Shown: positions 1 to 10,915, numbered from the stretch's first letter. The stretch: 64,000 nucleotides of DNA from Spinacia oleracea (GCF_020520425.1 NC_079489.1:21786001-21850000); one strand, 5' to 3'. Numbers and translations are program-made. Notes: generated by a model not told the origin, from the letters alone.

Positions 1-382
1 AATTCCCTTTCCATACCCCTATAAATATGTGGCCTGGGTTCACAATTTATAACAAGTTTAAAAGTATTCAAAGTGAGTTTTTGAGAGAAAAATTCAGTCA
101 CACATTTGCCTATAAAGTGCCGAAAATAATAGTACCTTAAGGGCGATTCTAGTTGGTCAATCTTAAGGCGGATCCGGACGTGCTGTGGACTATCTACGGA
201 GGGACGACACTTGGAGTCCTAAAGACTTGTTCTTGTTCGGTTCGGGCGCAGCTAGGGAGGGCACGCAACAAAGAGTATGCATCTAAATTATGCTATATGA
301 TTATGTGTAAATAATATGTTGTCCTGGGTTAATGGTTGTTTCCGCATGATCTATGTAATGTCATATGTATCATAACCTAACA
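1..382 (+). repeat. 3' part of an LTR of unassigned family
   Basis: A TATAAATA box near position 22, a GC-richer middle and a terminus ending in CA at 382 look like the promoter-to-U5 part of a plus-oriented LTR whose left part lies outside the window. From 383 the sequence is homologous to the Ogre-like internal region at 10190-10262, so the LTR was inserted into that element. No primer-binding site follows it, so it is a 3' LTR or a solo LTR. The style suggests Ty1/copia, but I cannot assign the family and the target duplication cannot be checked. Confidence 0.45.
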
Positions 383-659
383 AGAAACTACCTCACTTTT
401 TCATTGGGAGTAGCTACAGATGTTTTCGAAATCAAAGCTATAAAGTGTAATTGGGCCTGGCCAAGCCCAACCACGAGGTAAAAATGTTTTTAAAGATTCT
501 CATTTTCAGGGCTAGCTAAACGAGAAAACCCCCTTGTTTTTTATAAGAGGTAAAACGAAGGAAAATCCAGCACATCGCTCTTTTTTGGAAAAAAACGGAA
601 AACCAATCCTTTTAATTTTTGGAAAAGGGAAAACCAGAAAAAGTTATCGCTGCAGCGAC

Positions 660-1255
660 TAAGGACATGCGCGGCTAGTGACGCAGACCACGCTGGCTAA
701 AGATGGCGAGCCTGTCCGCTAAGGGTGGACGCCCCGTCCGAAAGAAGTGGACGAATCTGTTTTGAAGTTTGAAAATAAGGACCTAAGCGGCTTGTGACGT
801 AGACCCCGCCGGCTAAAGATGGCGAACGTGTCCGCTAAGGGTGGATACCCCGTCCGATAGAAGTGGACGAATCTGTCCTTTGAAATTTGAAAATAAGGAC
901 CTACGCGGCTTGTGACATAGACCCTGCCGGCTAAAGATGGCAAACCTGTCCGCTAAGGGTGGACACCCCGTCCGATAGAAGTGGACGAATCTATTTTGAA
1001 ATTTGTTTGTGCTTTTTGAAAATAAGGACCTACGTGGTTTGTGACGTAGACCCCACCGGCTGAAGATGGCGAGCCTATTTTGAATTTGAAGACTTTATTT
1101 TTCGAAAACTGAGGACCTGCGCGGCTAGTGACGCAGACCCCGCCCGCTGAAGGTGGGCGAGCCCTGTCCGCTAAGGGTGGACGTCCCTGAATTCGTTTTT
1201 TTGATTTGGAACTCGCGTGGTTCGTGGCGTGATCTCGCCCGATTGAGGTGGGCAA
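660..1255. repeat. Tandem array of short hairpins (~120-bp period)
   Basis: About five diverged copies of a unit of roughly 120 bp. Each unit is a chain of small stem-loops: CTGCG/CGCAG around a GGCTAGTGA-like loop, CGCC/GGCG, GTCC(GCTAAGGGT)GGAC and GTCC(GATAGAAGT)GGAC, separated by AT-rich linkers. Several copies differ on both sides of a stem so that pairing is kept (CTGCG/CGCAG against CTACG/CGTAG; CGCC/GGCG against TGCC/GGCA). A shorter version lies at 10540-10915. Confidence 0.75.
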
Positions 1256-1374
1256 GTCGTGATTTCTTTTGAGAATTTCTTTTATTCATTCTTGCAAGAG
1301 CGAATTCTTTCGAGGGATGCTCGGACTTAGTTGTAACCTAAATGTGGGTTGACAACGGGTTCAGACGGACCTTT

Positions 1375-1765
1375 GTTTTGTAATCGTCTTCTTTCGTGGT
1401 TTTGAGCTAGTCTTTACGGCTCGATTTTTGCCACCACTTGGTCTTTGATCAGAGGACCATGTACAAGTGTCAACGGCGACCTTTGTCTTGAGGTCGTAAA
1501 CCGGTTTTATTTTTTGAGACATCCAAACACGGGACTTCGTACATCATAGTCTAGGAATATTGTTTTAACTTTGCATACTCTCTTTTGAAGTATATTTTCC
1601 TTCGAGCCCCCCAAGCACTTGTGCTTGACGGTCATTTCTTGTCAAAGAGGTTCCTTGGGGATACGCATTCTGTAATGTCCTTGATCGTGTTTGGGATTGT
1701 GCTCGTAAGTGCGAGCGATCTTTGTAGTGGTGTGCTACTCCTAACAAAGCCGTGAGGTGCGACTT
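1375..1765. repeat. Further stem-loop series after the hairpin array
   Basis: Non-coding continuation of the hairpin region, with pairs such as CGACC/GGTCG near 1480 and GCTCG/CGAGC near 1703. It is collinear with 11060-11620, where the equivalent GAAGTCG/CGACTTC hairpin is perfect. The short TATATT at about 1590 corresponds to the expanded TA tract at 11257. Confidence 0.5.
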
Positions 1766-1849
1766 TCATTAAAGAAATCGGCAATTTTGAGTCGAATGGA
1801 TACGGCAGGGCCCTATAGAAGTTAGGGGCCTTTTTGGGTCTGGGATCAT

Positions 1850-1918
1850 TTTCGGCGCCCATGCCTGGGCGTTAAAGATTTCGGCGCCCAGCTCTGGGCG
1901 CTGAAAATGATTTCTGGC
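1850..1918. repeat. GC-rich dyad module, copy 1
   Basis: Two adjacent near-palindromes built on CGCCCA(G)..CTGGGCG, separated by an AT spacer and ending in CTGAAAA. This is the first of 11 copies in the two Ogre-like units. Confidence 0.8.
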
Positions 1919-2055
1919 GAGGTTTCTTGATGACACAGTTGGCCTCTTGTTTGTTCGTTTATTTTACTTGGAAATTCTACGCATTCTCTTCTCTTTTGTT
2001 TTTTTTTCTTTATTTTTGGAACGTAGAATTTTAGAGATCACAAGGCGATGAGCTG

Positions 2056-2131
2056 ATTTTCAGCGCCCAGGGCTGGGCGTTGGAATATCTGGCGCCTGGT
2101 CGTGGGCGTTGAAAGTGCGTCCCAGGCAGGA
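2056..2131. repeat. GC-rich dyad module, copy 2
   Basis: TTTTCAGCGCCCAGGGCTGG, a short spacer, then GGCGCCTGG..GTGGGCGTTGAAA, followed by GTCCCAGGCAGG. Confidence 0.8.
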
Positions 2132-3138
2132 CTTTCTCGTGATGATTTCTCGAGAAGCCGTGGCCTATTGGTGGACTACGGTGTTTGTCGTTTTGGGGCA
2201 ATTATTTAAAGGAACCGTCGTTCTTAAGGCGTCCCGTTATTGCAATAGTTGGGCGAGTCTATATGGCCCGAGAAACATGCCTTGAGGTGTAAGACTTTGA
2301 TCGCTCTTGTTGCTATTTTGAACGCATATTTTTCTTTTGAACGTGTTCGTGAATGTTCGATACTTAGAATGTATGTGCGAACGAGCGTTCATAGAATGGC
2401 CGTTGCGTGCGGTCCATTAATCAGTTCGCTTGAATCATTTTTTTTTTTGAGAAATGACTGATGTTGAATAGTTTGCTTAGAAGCTTGATAGGGTTCAGGC
2501 CCATTCACGAGGTGGGCTCAAACATCGTGCCCTTTCGATTGTTCAAACATTTGCTTCGAGATTTTTTTTATTTTGCTATGGTTGTTTCGGAGCTTGGAGC
2601 CCCCAAGTATGCATGTTGAGATGCTTCCTTTTGGCGTACGATTTTTGTAGGTTCTTTCGAGAAAGATGCCTTGGGGTTCCGCTCGTGTAGGTGCGAGCTA
2701 TCCCTTCCGTGGTAGGTAATATTTTGCTACCTTTAAATGTAGAAGTCGTGTGGCTTGTATTTTGAATTTGGGCGATAAGTAGTCTTTGCCTCTTTTACAC
2801 GTGCTCTTGGTCGTGCCTACATTAGTGCAATATGCCTTACTCTTTTTTTTAGACTTGTACCGCGGGATGGTTGAACTTATGGTGCGACGTAGGCTTGTGT
2901 GGCCTAACAGCGTGTCTTAGAACATTCCTCCAGGTGTTGGGATATCATTATTATTATTTTTTTTTTCTTTTTTTTCTTTTTTTTTCTTTTGCATTGGAGT
3001 ATTCCCTCACACCTCGTTCAGGTCCTCGAACAAGTGTAGCACCTTCTGCGTGGGTGTGCACGGCTTATTACTTCGTTCGATGCGAGGATTCTTAGATGTT
3101 CCTTTTTTGTTTATCCTCGACAGCCTTTGCCTGGAGCT
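2132..3138. other. Non-coding Ogre-like sequence, no gene seen
   Basis: T-rich sequence with scattered stem-loops (for example GCTCG..CGAGC near 2683) and a T/C tract near 2950-2990. No coding similarity was recognised on either strand. Confidence 0.5.
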
Positions 3139-3213
3139 GATTTTCAGCGCCCAGAGCTGGGCGTCGGAATCTCTGGCGCTTAGTCCTGGGCGTTGAAAGT
3201 GCGCCCCAGGCAG
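3139..3213. repeat. GC-rich dyad module, copy 3
   Basis: Same module. Here the outer arms TGCCTGG (3127) and CCAGGCA (after the module) are also complementary, so the whole block could fold into a longer hairpin. Confidence 0.8.
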
Positions 3214-5188
3214 GACTTTCCTCTTTTGCTTTGGAACGACGTAGACTGTGTAACGGGCGCTTATAGGGCGAGCGTTATGTGCAGTAGTTTGACCGGAGTT
3301 TTGGTGACTCACGATTTTCAGTTACCCTTGATAGTGGGGTGACTTTATATATTCTAAGTAGTGCTTTAGAATTTGGGAGGGGTTGTAGCCATTCTAAGGT
3401 TCGTTTTACACGATTGACCTTAGGATTGTGCCCCTATGACGTGTGTATAGCATTAGCGTCGAGAATTTGCGATAAAATGATCATTTCGAGCATTTTTAGA
3501 GTGTTTTTCTCAAGCCTCCAACTGTAGCTACGGGATTGGCTTGGTTCTATAATGCTTTGCATACGTTTTTATGCATTCATGGTGACATGGATCATGAATA
3601 GTTTGAACCAGACTCGTTTAGTGCGAGGTACGTTCGAGTAGTGATTTGCTACTTCTCTTGTAAATGTCGTATTGTGCGACATTGCCTATGGTCAAGGTAG
3701 TCACATGTTGAAGTGTGCCTTGACCAAAAACTAGGTGCCTTTCTTTACCCATAATCATATTTAGAAATCTTTTTGACTCACTTGCAACATCAAGATAAAC
3801 GCATACTTATCTTAAACCAACGACACTTTATTATGTTCGAAGAAGTCTTTGAAAATTATTTGAAATCCGAGTCCTACTGTGTACAATCCGAGATGTCCTA
3901 AGTAAGTTGACTTATAGAAGGGTTCGTACAGGATTACATGAGTGAATCAAAATACTGTCACGATTTTTGGAATGCTGTCTAAGGATTTGCTGGAAGCCAA
4001 GGTGCAGGCGTCAAGATATTACTTGTGCCCGTTTGGCATATACTTTAGGCTTTTAGGGCCATCTTTTCCAGAATTACGGGAATATAAACCGTTTTCAAAT
4101 TGACTTAGATTTACTTGGTGTATGTCTGCACAAAAGGTCAAGGTATACTTAGTTCTTTCCCTAGCTCTTTCATTTCAATTTTTAGCCCCCAGTTGCTGTT
4201 ATGTCTTCCCATTAATGATGCTTTTCAGATTTCGATTTTAGATGCCCGTGTCATATGTTTGAGTAGGGTGAGCCTTGGTTAAGTGCCAAGTCCTATTGAC
4301 AATGTCTGATTTTTTTTTTTTTTCAAAGGGGATTCGCAAGCATTTGAATTACTATGGTGCCCTGAGTTTGAAGGAACGATGGGGCGACGCCGTAGAACAA
4401 TCCTCTTTATTGCAAGCTTACTGCCTTTACTATTTGTTGGCGATTATGACTGTGTCTAGTGGTGAAAGAAGGTCTTTAAGCGAACGACTATGTCTAGTGG
4501 TGAAAGAAGGTCTTTAAGTGAGTTAGTTCGCTTTAGGGAGGGTCAAGTCGAGTACTTTAGAGGTCATGGACGCTTGCACTAGCCCCCATTCAATTTGAGG
4601 TAAAGCGATCTTTTGAGTCTTGGCTAAGTGCCTAGGAGTGTGAGTGCTCCTTCTGGAAAGGGTACGTGCCCTTATTATTTTTCGATGTGTGCTCTTTTTG
4701 GCATCTTGATGACTTGGATTCTTCCTTTGACTTAAATTTTTCTTTCGACTTGGGTTGCAAGTAATTAAGTTTCAATAAGGGACTTTATTTCTTATTCTTG
4801 TTATTCTATAGGCTATAAAATTTTTGCTAATTGGCTGGACCGAATCATGGATTGCCTACGTATCCGCCTTAAATAGATTTAATTTGGAATCAGGTCTTGC
4901 GTAGTTCTTAGCCAGAAAATGGTTTCTTAGAATGCCGATTTTAAACAAGTACGTTCTGAGGTGGAAACATATTATTTGAAACGGTGGAATAAGTGAAGTT
5001 TATTATTATTTTAATCTGCTGCCTTGCCGTAAGCCAAAAATTTGTTTTATATTTTTTTTGAGTACATGTATTTTTTGGTGGTACGTATATCTGAATACGT
5101 GTTGTACCCCTCCAAGTGTTCGTTATTTTTCCGTGCATGTGCGGATAAAATCACGAGCACTTCTTGACAAAATTTGGCGAGCAAAGAG
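3214..5188. other. Non-coding Ogre-like sequence, no gene seen
   Basis: AT-rich with a few stem-loops. A direct repeat of about 30 bp (…GTCTAGTGGTGAAAGAAGG…) occurs near 4450 and 4490. From about 4840 it becomes collinear with 14500 onwards of the right-hand unit. No coding similarity was recognised. Confidence 0.5.
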
Positions 5189-5259
5189 ATTCAGCGCTCA
5201 GGCTGGGGCGTTAATGATTTCGGCGCCCAGCAGTGGGCGCTGAAAAGGATTTATGGGCG
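5189..5259. repeat. GC-rich dyad module, copy 4
   Basis: TTCAGCGCTCAGGCTGGGGC, spacer, TTTCGGCGCCCAG..GTGGGCGCTGAAAA. It is positionally equivalent to copy 9 at 14853. Confidence 0.8.
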
Positions 5260-5435
5260 GATCTTTTTTCTGGTGCGCTAAATGCTTCTTTTTCTTTTTA
5301 GACGAACTTTTAAAGGCGCTTTGCAAAGTTTGCTTTTTTATTATTTATTATTTTTTTTTGTACTTTTCATTTGTCTTCTTTTTTTATCTGTGACTCAAGA
5401 CGGCTTAAAAGATGGGTTGAATGAGATAGGATAAT

Positions 5436-5790
5436 TTGTATAGGTATTGGTCAAGCATGAGGATTACATCTGCTAGGACTCACAATTTGCAGCCTCAAGC
5501 TAGTGTCACGAGTTCACATCAATCAAGGCCAATGAGTAGCATGGGGACGGCTCAAGGGTATATCAACAGGATGTATCCACACAAGTTATATGGTCATTAT
5601 GCTAATGGTGATGCAAGAGCAGGTTTGACGCACGTGTCAATGGCCGTACGTGGTTTGCAGTTGATAACAAGTTCAAGAATAAGAGTCGAGGTAATGGTTT
5701 CTTGGGTTATGGCAATGAGAACATGGATGGGTTAAATGAGCTGAACAGGGGCCCCTGAGCGACGGCGTCTAAGAACATAAGGATTGGAAA
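5436..5790 (+). pseudogene. Captured fragment of an ECT/YTH-domain m6A-reader gene
   Basis: The plus-strand translation from 5436 contains GTAQGYINRMYPHKLYGHYA and, after a frameshift near 5620-5640, NGRTWFAVDNKF and GYGNENMDGLNELNRGP before a stop at 5756-5758. These are hallmarks of the Gly/Tyr/Asn-rich region just upstream of the YTH domain in plant ECT proteins, which are cytoplasmic readers of N6-methyladenosine in mRNA. No YTH domain is present and the reading frame is broken, so this is a dead exon fragment. It lies antisense to the retroelement. The collinear region of the right-hand unit (around 15085-15400) lacks it, so it is a copy-specific acquisition. Identification rests on remembered family motifs and was not searched. 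Confidence 0.75.
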
Positions 5791-5904
5791 GGGTGGACAT
5801 TGCAGAACTTTATGTAGTTTTTGTGGCATGATTTGGATTGGTTGACTCAATTCTTTTCCTTCGTTTACTTGGGTAAATTCCGCACTTTGGGAGGTATGGG
5901 CTAA

Positions 5905-5999
5905 ATATTTCATGGCTCGCTCTTTTCGCTCTCCCTTTTCTCTTTCTCTTTAAGTATTTCATGGCTCGTTCTTTTCGCTCTCCCTTTTCTCTTTCTATT
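5905..5999. repeat. 46-48-bp direct duplication
   Basis: Two adjacent copies of a TTTCATGGCTCGCTCTTTTC-type unit followed by a C/T-rich tract, differing at a few bases. Confidence 0.8.
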
Positions 6000-6117
6000 T
6001 TTTCTTTTTGCTTGGGATTTCTCCCCAACATAAATCCTTCAAATTTTTTTATTTGGGCTAAAAGGTAGATGGTTGTGGTCTTTGAGTCACGAGGTGAGAC
6101 TGAGTGAGCCTCGTTTG

Positions 6118-6197
6118 GTAGGCCTATAGTGGACCTTTAACTTTAGTAGGCCTAGGGTGGACCTTTAGCTTTAGTAGGCCTAGGGTAGACCTTTAAA
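6118..6197. repeat. Three copies of a ~29-bp tandem repeat
   Basis: The unit GTAGGCCTAGGGTGGACCTT plus AT-rich linker is repeated three times with single-base differences. It has internal partial complementarity (AGGCCTA, GGTGGACC). Confidence 0.75.
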
Positions 6198-7458
6198 TTG
6201 TCTTACTTTGCAAGCGTATTTAGCCGTTTCTTAAAATGTGCAAATAGCGTAGATTCAAAATGTTTTTTTTTACTTTATTGAAATTTAACGAAAGAATTAC
6301 ATCGAAAATAATTTTTTTGTTTCTTTTCAGACTCCAGTTTCTGGGATTTAATTGGAAGTTGCGATTAGACTCGAACTTTCATTAATCTTTCTGATTATAC
6401 CCGTGTATGAATACAAGGAGGTGGCCTAGACTCAAAATAATGACGTGGCGTGAGCCTATAATACTTGACCAAGCGACTTTCAGACTTTAGGATAATTGGA
6501 CCATAACTTTCGTTGGTTGACACTTTAGATTTTAACCCTTGGGTGTTCATTTGTCATGCGCCATTTTGCTTAATGTTGGCAAGGTAGTTAGTTGGGGAGA
6601 TCGAATTTTTATTTTTGCAAGACTAGAATCATTAGTGCGGCTTCCCTCTTAGTGTGTATTGCTTTACCCCAATGGTAGCCTTATGGTATGCCGATTTGGG
6701 TATTTTCATGGTTGGTCATGTTACATTCATGGAAAATCTTTTAGTCCGTACTTAGGAGTATTTCAAGGAGCGAGTGGCTCGAGAGGACTATGATAGTCGT
6801 GACCCAATGTGATCATAAGCCTTGAGGCCATTAATTTTTTGTTGATGGTGTTGACACCTTAGGTTCACTTTGGGGGTTGTACGACTATGGGGGAATGATT
6901 TTCAGAATGTGACTGTTTCCATTTTGCAAATACTATAATATATTCTTTTAATTGTTGAGAGAGAGTATTGAGGCCGTAGATTCTTAGCAAGGGATGACAA
7001 TTACATATGGGTGCTTATTGATTTAAATGTTAGGAAGGGAGACTCAATATGGTTTAACCTTTTAACTTGCATACCGATTCTATGGATAAGACAGCTAAGA
7101 CTTAGGATTTAGATTGTACTTTGGCATAGCCTAGTCTAGACTCGGATTTTTTTTTTATTCGAACATTATTTTTCCTTGAAAACTTCATTTGAACATTTAT
7201 TTTTTGAATACTTTGCCCATGTGACATTCAAGGTTATTTAATTAGCATGCTCGGTTTTGGTGCCGATCATTGTCGTCATAGAAGGCCTAACAACGACACA
7301 AAGAGTTATTTATTGTTGTTTTAGTCGCTTTTAGAATCGAGTGTTTTTCATACGCCCTCGCAGCAATTTTTACGAATGGGTTTTTTTTGCTACGTATATT
7401 TTTTTTTTCATGCGCGAGCACCGAGGCTGCTGTGCCTGACCAGAAGGCCAGGCAGCAA
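6198..7458. other. Non-coding AT-rich stretch, no gene seen
   Basis: This occupies the place where gag lies in the right-hand unit. I recognise no protein similarity on either strand. Homology with the right unit resumes at about 7200 (matching about 18740). Confidence 0.5.
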
Positions 7459-7528
7459 CTTCAGCGCACAGCGTAGGGCGTGAGAAATTTTGGCGCCCAG
7501 CCAAGGGCGTTGAAAATGCGTCCCTGGT
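7459..7528. repeat. GC-rich dyad module, copy 5
   Basis: TTCAGCGCACAG..TAGGGCGTGA, then TTTTGGCGCCCAGCC..GGGCGTTGAAAA. It contains TTTGGCGC, which fits the plant E2F consensus TTTSSCGC. Equivalent to copy 10. Confidence 0.8.
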
Positions 7529-8282
7529 TGGTTCTCGTTTTCTGTTTACGTCTACTTTTGTTTATGCGACTTTGATTTAGCGTGCTTGCCTAATAACGTC
7601 CTCTACGCGTTGTGCAGCGTTTGTGGGATTCATTACAGGCCATTCCGAGCGTCGCTTATTTTTGTGGCGATCGTTCGAGTTTGCGGAACACGTATTTTGG
7701 TATAACTCTTTGGCCAATTGGTTTATGAATGTTTGGGAAATTTTTTAAGGTCGTTGATTTTCCAATATTGTTTGCCACACACAAACATACATTTCGCTAC
7801 ACATAACTAACATTACATCATGATGCAATAATAATATGTCATTTAGTTTTATGATAGGCTTCTATGGGTAGTACTTGCGCCTGGCTTGGTACCGCTTCTA
7901 TCGCAGATCCAACACATGCCCCGGTCGAGGTAGTGCCTTCAACAGACGAATTTCGCCCAAGAGGCCAATCACGATGTAAGCCAAGGGGGCATGCACCAAT
8001 GAGAGGGACCTAATGGGCGAGCGATTGGGTTTGGGACGGGTGTACTACTAGCGAAAGTGCTGAGTGGACAACATTCGAAGCGTATGCACCCCCCGGTTGG
8101 CGATGGGTATCCTTAGTCCTAACTCCCTAAGGGAGCCAAGATTCGTTATGCGGTTCTGCCCGTTCACATTAATATGCTGATTTTCAGGTCGTCCCAACTT
8201 GATGGGGAAATAAACGCGAGGTAGGATCGCTTCACCCTTCAGCTATTTTGATTACCTACAAGCACGAGTATTTCCTTCACTA

Positions 8283-8300
8283 TCCCCAGTGGAGTCGCCA
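8283..8300 (-). other. Primer-binding site of the left Ogre-like unit
   Basis: The minus strand reads TGGCGACTCCACTGGGGA one base after the LTR end (CA at 8302). This resembles the tRNA-Arg-type primer site I associate with the Ogre/Tat lineage. Confidence 0.75.
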
Positions 8301-9148
8301 CTGTGAGGGGGTCGAAAAGCACGAGGCTAATGCGTGACCTCGTCCCTCGTGGGTGTGACATTTCTTTTTGTCAAATCAAGTGTAATTGAATTTCCTGTGA
8401 GTTTACACCCAATTGACTAGTAATATAGGAGTCCCCATTCAGTTTTTAACGACAATGAGAAAAACTGACAAAACCCGGTTATCGTGACATAAAGGGAGAG
8501 CAATTATGTTTGACCACCACGGCCATAGGTTCCCTTGTGATCCCTGGTGTGGGGATCTCTCAACATACACCCGCAAGGTAGAGATTGAGGGTTTGGGAGA
8601 CTGTAACTACCGAGAGGAGTATTCGCTCGTCGATAACTCCAGAGGCAGGATATCCTTACTAGCTCATCATAAATAATTGAAGGGACATGCGTTAACTATT
8701 AAACTAATCTTAGTTGATTTTAACAATATGCAGCACATAATACTAGATCGATCGCGATTATCTGATTTAGATTGTTTTAAGGGACCTAGCATGATAATCC
8801 AATTTCCCAAAATATTATCTTTATTAGGCGTGATAGAACAATCAGATTTGATTAGTTTAACAGTTCATAAAAGGGCGAGGAAAGCAATTAGATCATGGAA
8901 AAGGGACACGTTACGACGCACCCTTGAGAGGTGCGTCACGGTTCTCAGAAAACTAACCACTTTGACTTTGCTATTTCTCCTTTTATTTAACGAATCTCAA
9001 GTTACGGGACATGATAAGTTCTGTTCGATTTTTGGATCGATTGCGACAGAACGCGTGATCAATTTCGCAGCGTGAGGCTTAGGCTTAGGGGTTGGAGTCA
9101 ATACTCAGAATAATAATTGTGTGTTGTGTCACGTCGAACTTGGGGCTA

Positions 9149-9156
9149 TATTTATA
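9149..9156 (-). promoter_or_regulatory. TATA box of LTR A
   Basis: The minus strand reads TATAAATA in the sequence TCTATAAATATAGCCCC. The same site in LTR B (about 30606) is TTAAATATAG, a weaker match. Confidence 0.55.
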
Positions 9157-9230
9157 GAAAAGAGTTCGTGGAAAGATAGAATTGTAGAACTCTAATCCAC
9201 GAGGAATTAGGAAAGAACACGTCCCAGGTA

Positions 9231-9300
9231 ATTTCAGCGCCCAGGGCTGGGCGCCGAAGATTTCGGCGCCCAGTGCTAGGCGTTGAAAATAGGGTCTGGG
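9231..9300. repeat. GC-rich dyad module, copy 6 (inside LTR A)
   Basis: TTTCAGCGCCCAGGGCTGGG, spacer, TTTCGGCGCCCAG..CTAGGCGTTGAAAA. It is flanked by CCCAGG and TCTGGG arms. Confidence 0.85.
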
Positions 9301-9582
9301 CCGTTTCTTTGTCAGATTCGGACTCTTAGAATCCGGAGTGTATGAGACTTAATCGAGTCTTTTAGTGCGTATTAATTTTATGATGGAATGCACCTGGGCC
9401 CGTTACGAACTCTAGGCTCGTTAGGATTTTAATTAATACGTAACTCTTATTTTCGAATCGTATTAGGAATAGGATTCTCTCGCAACTTCTATCTCATTTA
9501 GGATTTATGTTGGAGTGCAACACCTAATTCTGACAGGTTTCTATTTTTTATGACTTGCCACTTTTAACAACTACCCATTACG

Positions 9583-9945
9583 GCAGTTACTATTTTTAGC
9601 AGGTTTCCATAAATAGCAGGTTTCTATAAATAGCAGGTTTTGGGTGAAATGAAAAGGGTGATTTAGATTCGTTATTTTATAGGAGATGCGTTGTCAAGTG
9701 GAGATTTATGTTCTCATCATCGAACCTTCCCTTTCTGGAATGGGGACAAAAGTAGGTGTCTACAGCAGTTACTATTTTTAGCAAGTTTCCATAAATAGCA
9801 GGTTTCTATAAATAGCAGGTTTCGGGTGAAATGAAAAGGGTGATTGAGATTCGTTATTTTATAGGAGATGCGTTGTCAAGTGGAGATTTATGTTCTCATC
9901 ATCGAACCTTCCCTTCGGGAATGGGGACAAAAGTAGGTGTCTACA
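9583..9945 (-). repeat. 181-bp tandem duplication of the LTR terminus
   Basis: 9583-9764 and 9765-9945 are near-identical copies of the terminal segment that in minus orientation begins TGTAGACACC. LTR A therefore has two consecutive 5' termini. LTR B has only one. Confidence 0.9.
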
Positions 9946-9961
9946 GTTAGCCCCCACTTTG
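9946..9961 (-). other. Polypurine tract of the right Ogre-like unit
   Basis: The minus strand reads CAAAGTGGGGGCTAAC immediately before the LTR start TGTAGACACC. Confidence 0.8.
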
Positions 9962-10142
9962 ACTGAGTCTTGGAGTAAGACGATGGTCAAAGTATTAGAC
10001 GTAGTGCGTCACACAAGTCGTGGTGACCTGTTTTTGCGAGGGTCTCACGAGCCCCCGAGTGATAACATTTGACTTAAGGGTCATCACTTGAAGTGTCGAC
10101 ATATTCCTCACGTGTCATTGGGATTTGTCAACGGATAGTATA

Positions 10143-10262
10143 GAAACTCCCTCACTTTGTCATTGGAAGTATCTAAAGAGGCGTAGAAACTCCCTCACTT
10201 TGTTATTGGGAGTATCTAAAGAGGCGTAGAAACTCCCTCACTTTGTCATTGGGAGTGGCTAC
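10143..10262. repeat. Three ~44-bp tandem repeats
   Basis: The unit GAAACTCCCTCACTTTGTCA followed by TTGGGAGTATCTAAAGAGGC occurs three times. CTCCC and GGGAG can pair within each unit. Only one unit remains at 383-425. Confidence 0.85.
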
Positions 10263-10539
10263 AGATGTTTTCGAAATCAAAGCTATAAAGTGTAATTGGG
10301 CTTGGCCAAGCCCAATCACGAGGTAAAAATGTTTTTAAAGATTCTCATTTTCAGGGTTAGCTAAACGAGAAAACCCCCTTGTTTTTATGGGACGTAAAAC
10401 GAAGGAAAATCCAGCACATCGTTCTTTTTTTGGAAAAACGGAAAACCAATCCTTTAATTTTTGGAAAAAAAGGAAAACTACTCACATCGTTCTTTTTTGG
10501 AAAAAACGGAAAACCAGAAAAAGTTATCGCTGCAGCGAC

Positions 10540-10915
10540 TAAGGACCTGCGCGGTTAATGACGCAGACCCCGCCGGCTAAAGATGGCGAGCCTGTCCGCT
10601 AAGGGTGGACACCCCGTCCGATAGAAGTGGACGAATCAATTTTGAAATTTGTTTGTGCTTTTTGAAAATAAGGGCCTACGTGGTTTGAGCCGTAGACCCC
10701 GCCAGCTGAAGATGGCGAGCCTATTTCATTTTGTTTTTTTTTTTAAGATTCTTTTTTCGAAAACTGAGGACCTGCGCGGCTAGTGACGCAGACCCCGCCC
10801 GCTGAGGGTGGGCGAGCCTTGTCCGCTAAGGGGGGACGTCCCTGAATTCGTTTTTTTTCGATTTGGAATTCGCGTGGTTCGTGACGCGATCTTGCCAACT
10901 GAAGATGGGCAAGTT
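10540..10915. repeat. Shorter hairpin-string array
   Basis: Counterpart of 660-1255 with fewer units. The same stems recur (CTGCG/CGCAG, CGCC/GGCG, GTCC/GGAC), ending with TCGCGT/ACGCGA and CTTGCC/GGCAAG stems near 10870-10912. The last is a paired variant of a related hairpin at about 1230-1255. Confidence 0.75.

Larger units (their letters stand above)
383..8300 (-). mobile_element. Gag-less Ogre/Tat-like internal region (left unit of tandem pair)
   Basis: This stretch parallels the internal region of the right-hand unit: 383-1760 matches about 10230-11600, about 4840-5260 matches 14500-14930, and 7200-8300 matches 18740-19508 plus 29427-29764. In minus orientation its 5' LTR is the shared LTR at 8302-9945, with a primer-binding site at 8283-8300. 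No gag, protease or polymerase ORF survives. The space holding gag in the right unit is here unrelated AT-rich sequence. It is interrupted at 383 by the LTR at 1-382. Apart from the hairpin arrays, dyad modules and captured gene fragment listed separately, I see no gene in it. Confidence 0.7.
8302..9945 (-). repeat. Ogre-like LTR A (shared by both units)
   Basis: In minus orientation it starts TGTAGACACC after a polypurine tract (9946-9961) and ends CACA before a primer site (8283-8300). It is therefore the 3' LTR of the right unit and the 5' LTR of the left unit. It aligns along its length with LTR B (29765-31224), apart from a 181-bp terminal duplication, with a few percent divergence by eye. 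It contains dyad module copy 6, a perfect GACGCACC/GGTGCGTC hairpin near 8916-8938 and a TATA box. The short ORFs in it look incidental. Confidence 0.85.

Noticed and set aside
8283-8300. tRNA-like sequence
   Set aside because: Only the 18 bases complementary to a tRNA 3' end are present, as expected for a primer-binding site.
8677-9075. 132-codon ORF in LTR A, partly repeated in LTR B (30192-30419)
   Set aside because: Not preserved to the same end in the two LTRs and without recognisable domains. It lies on the strand opposite to the element.
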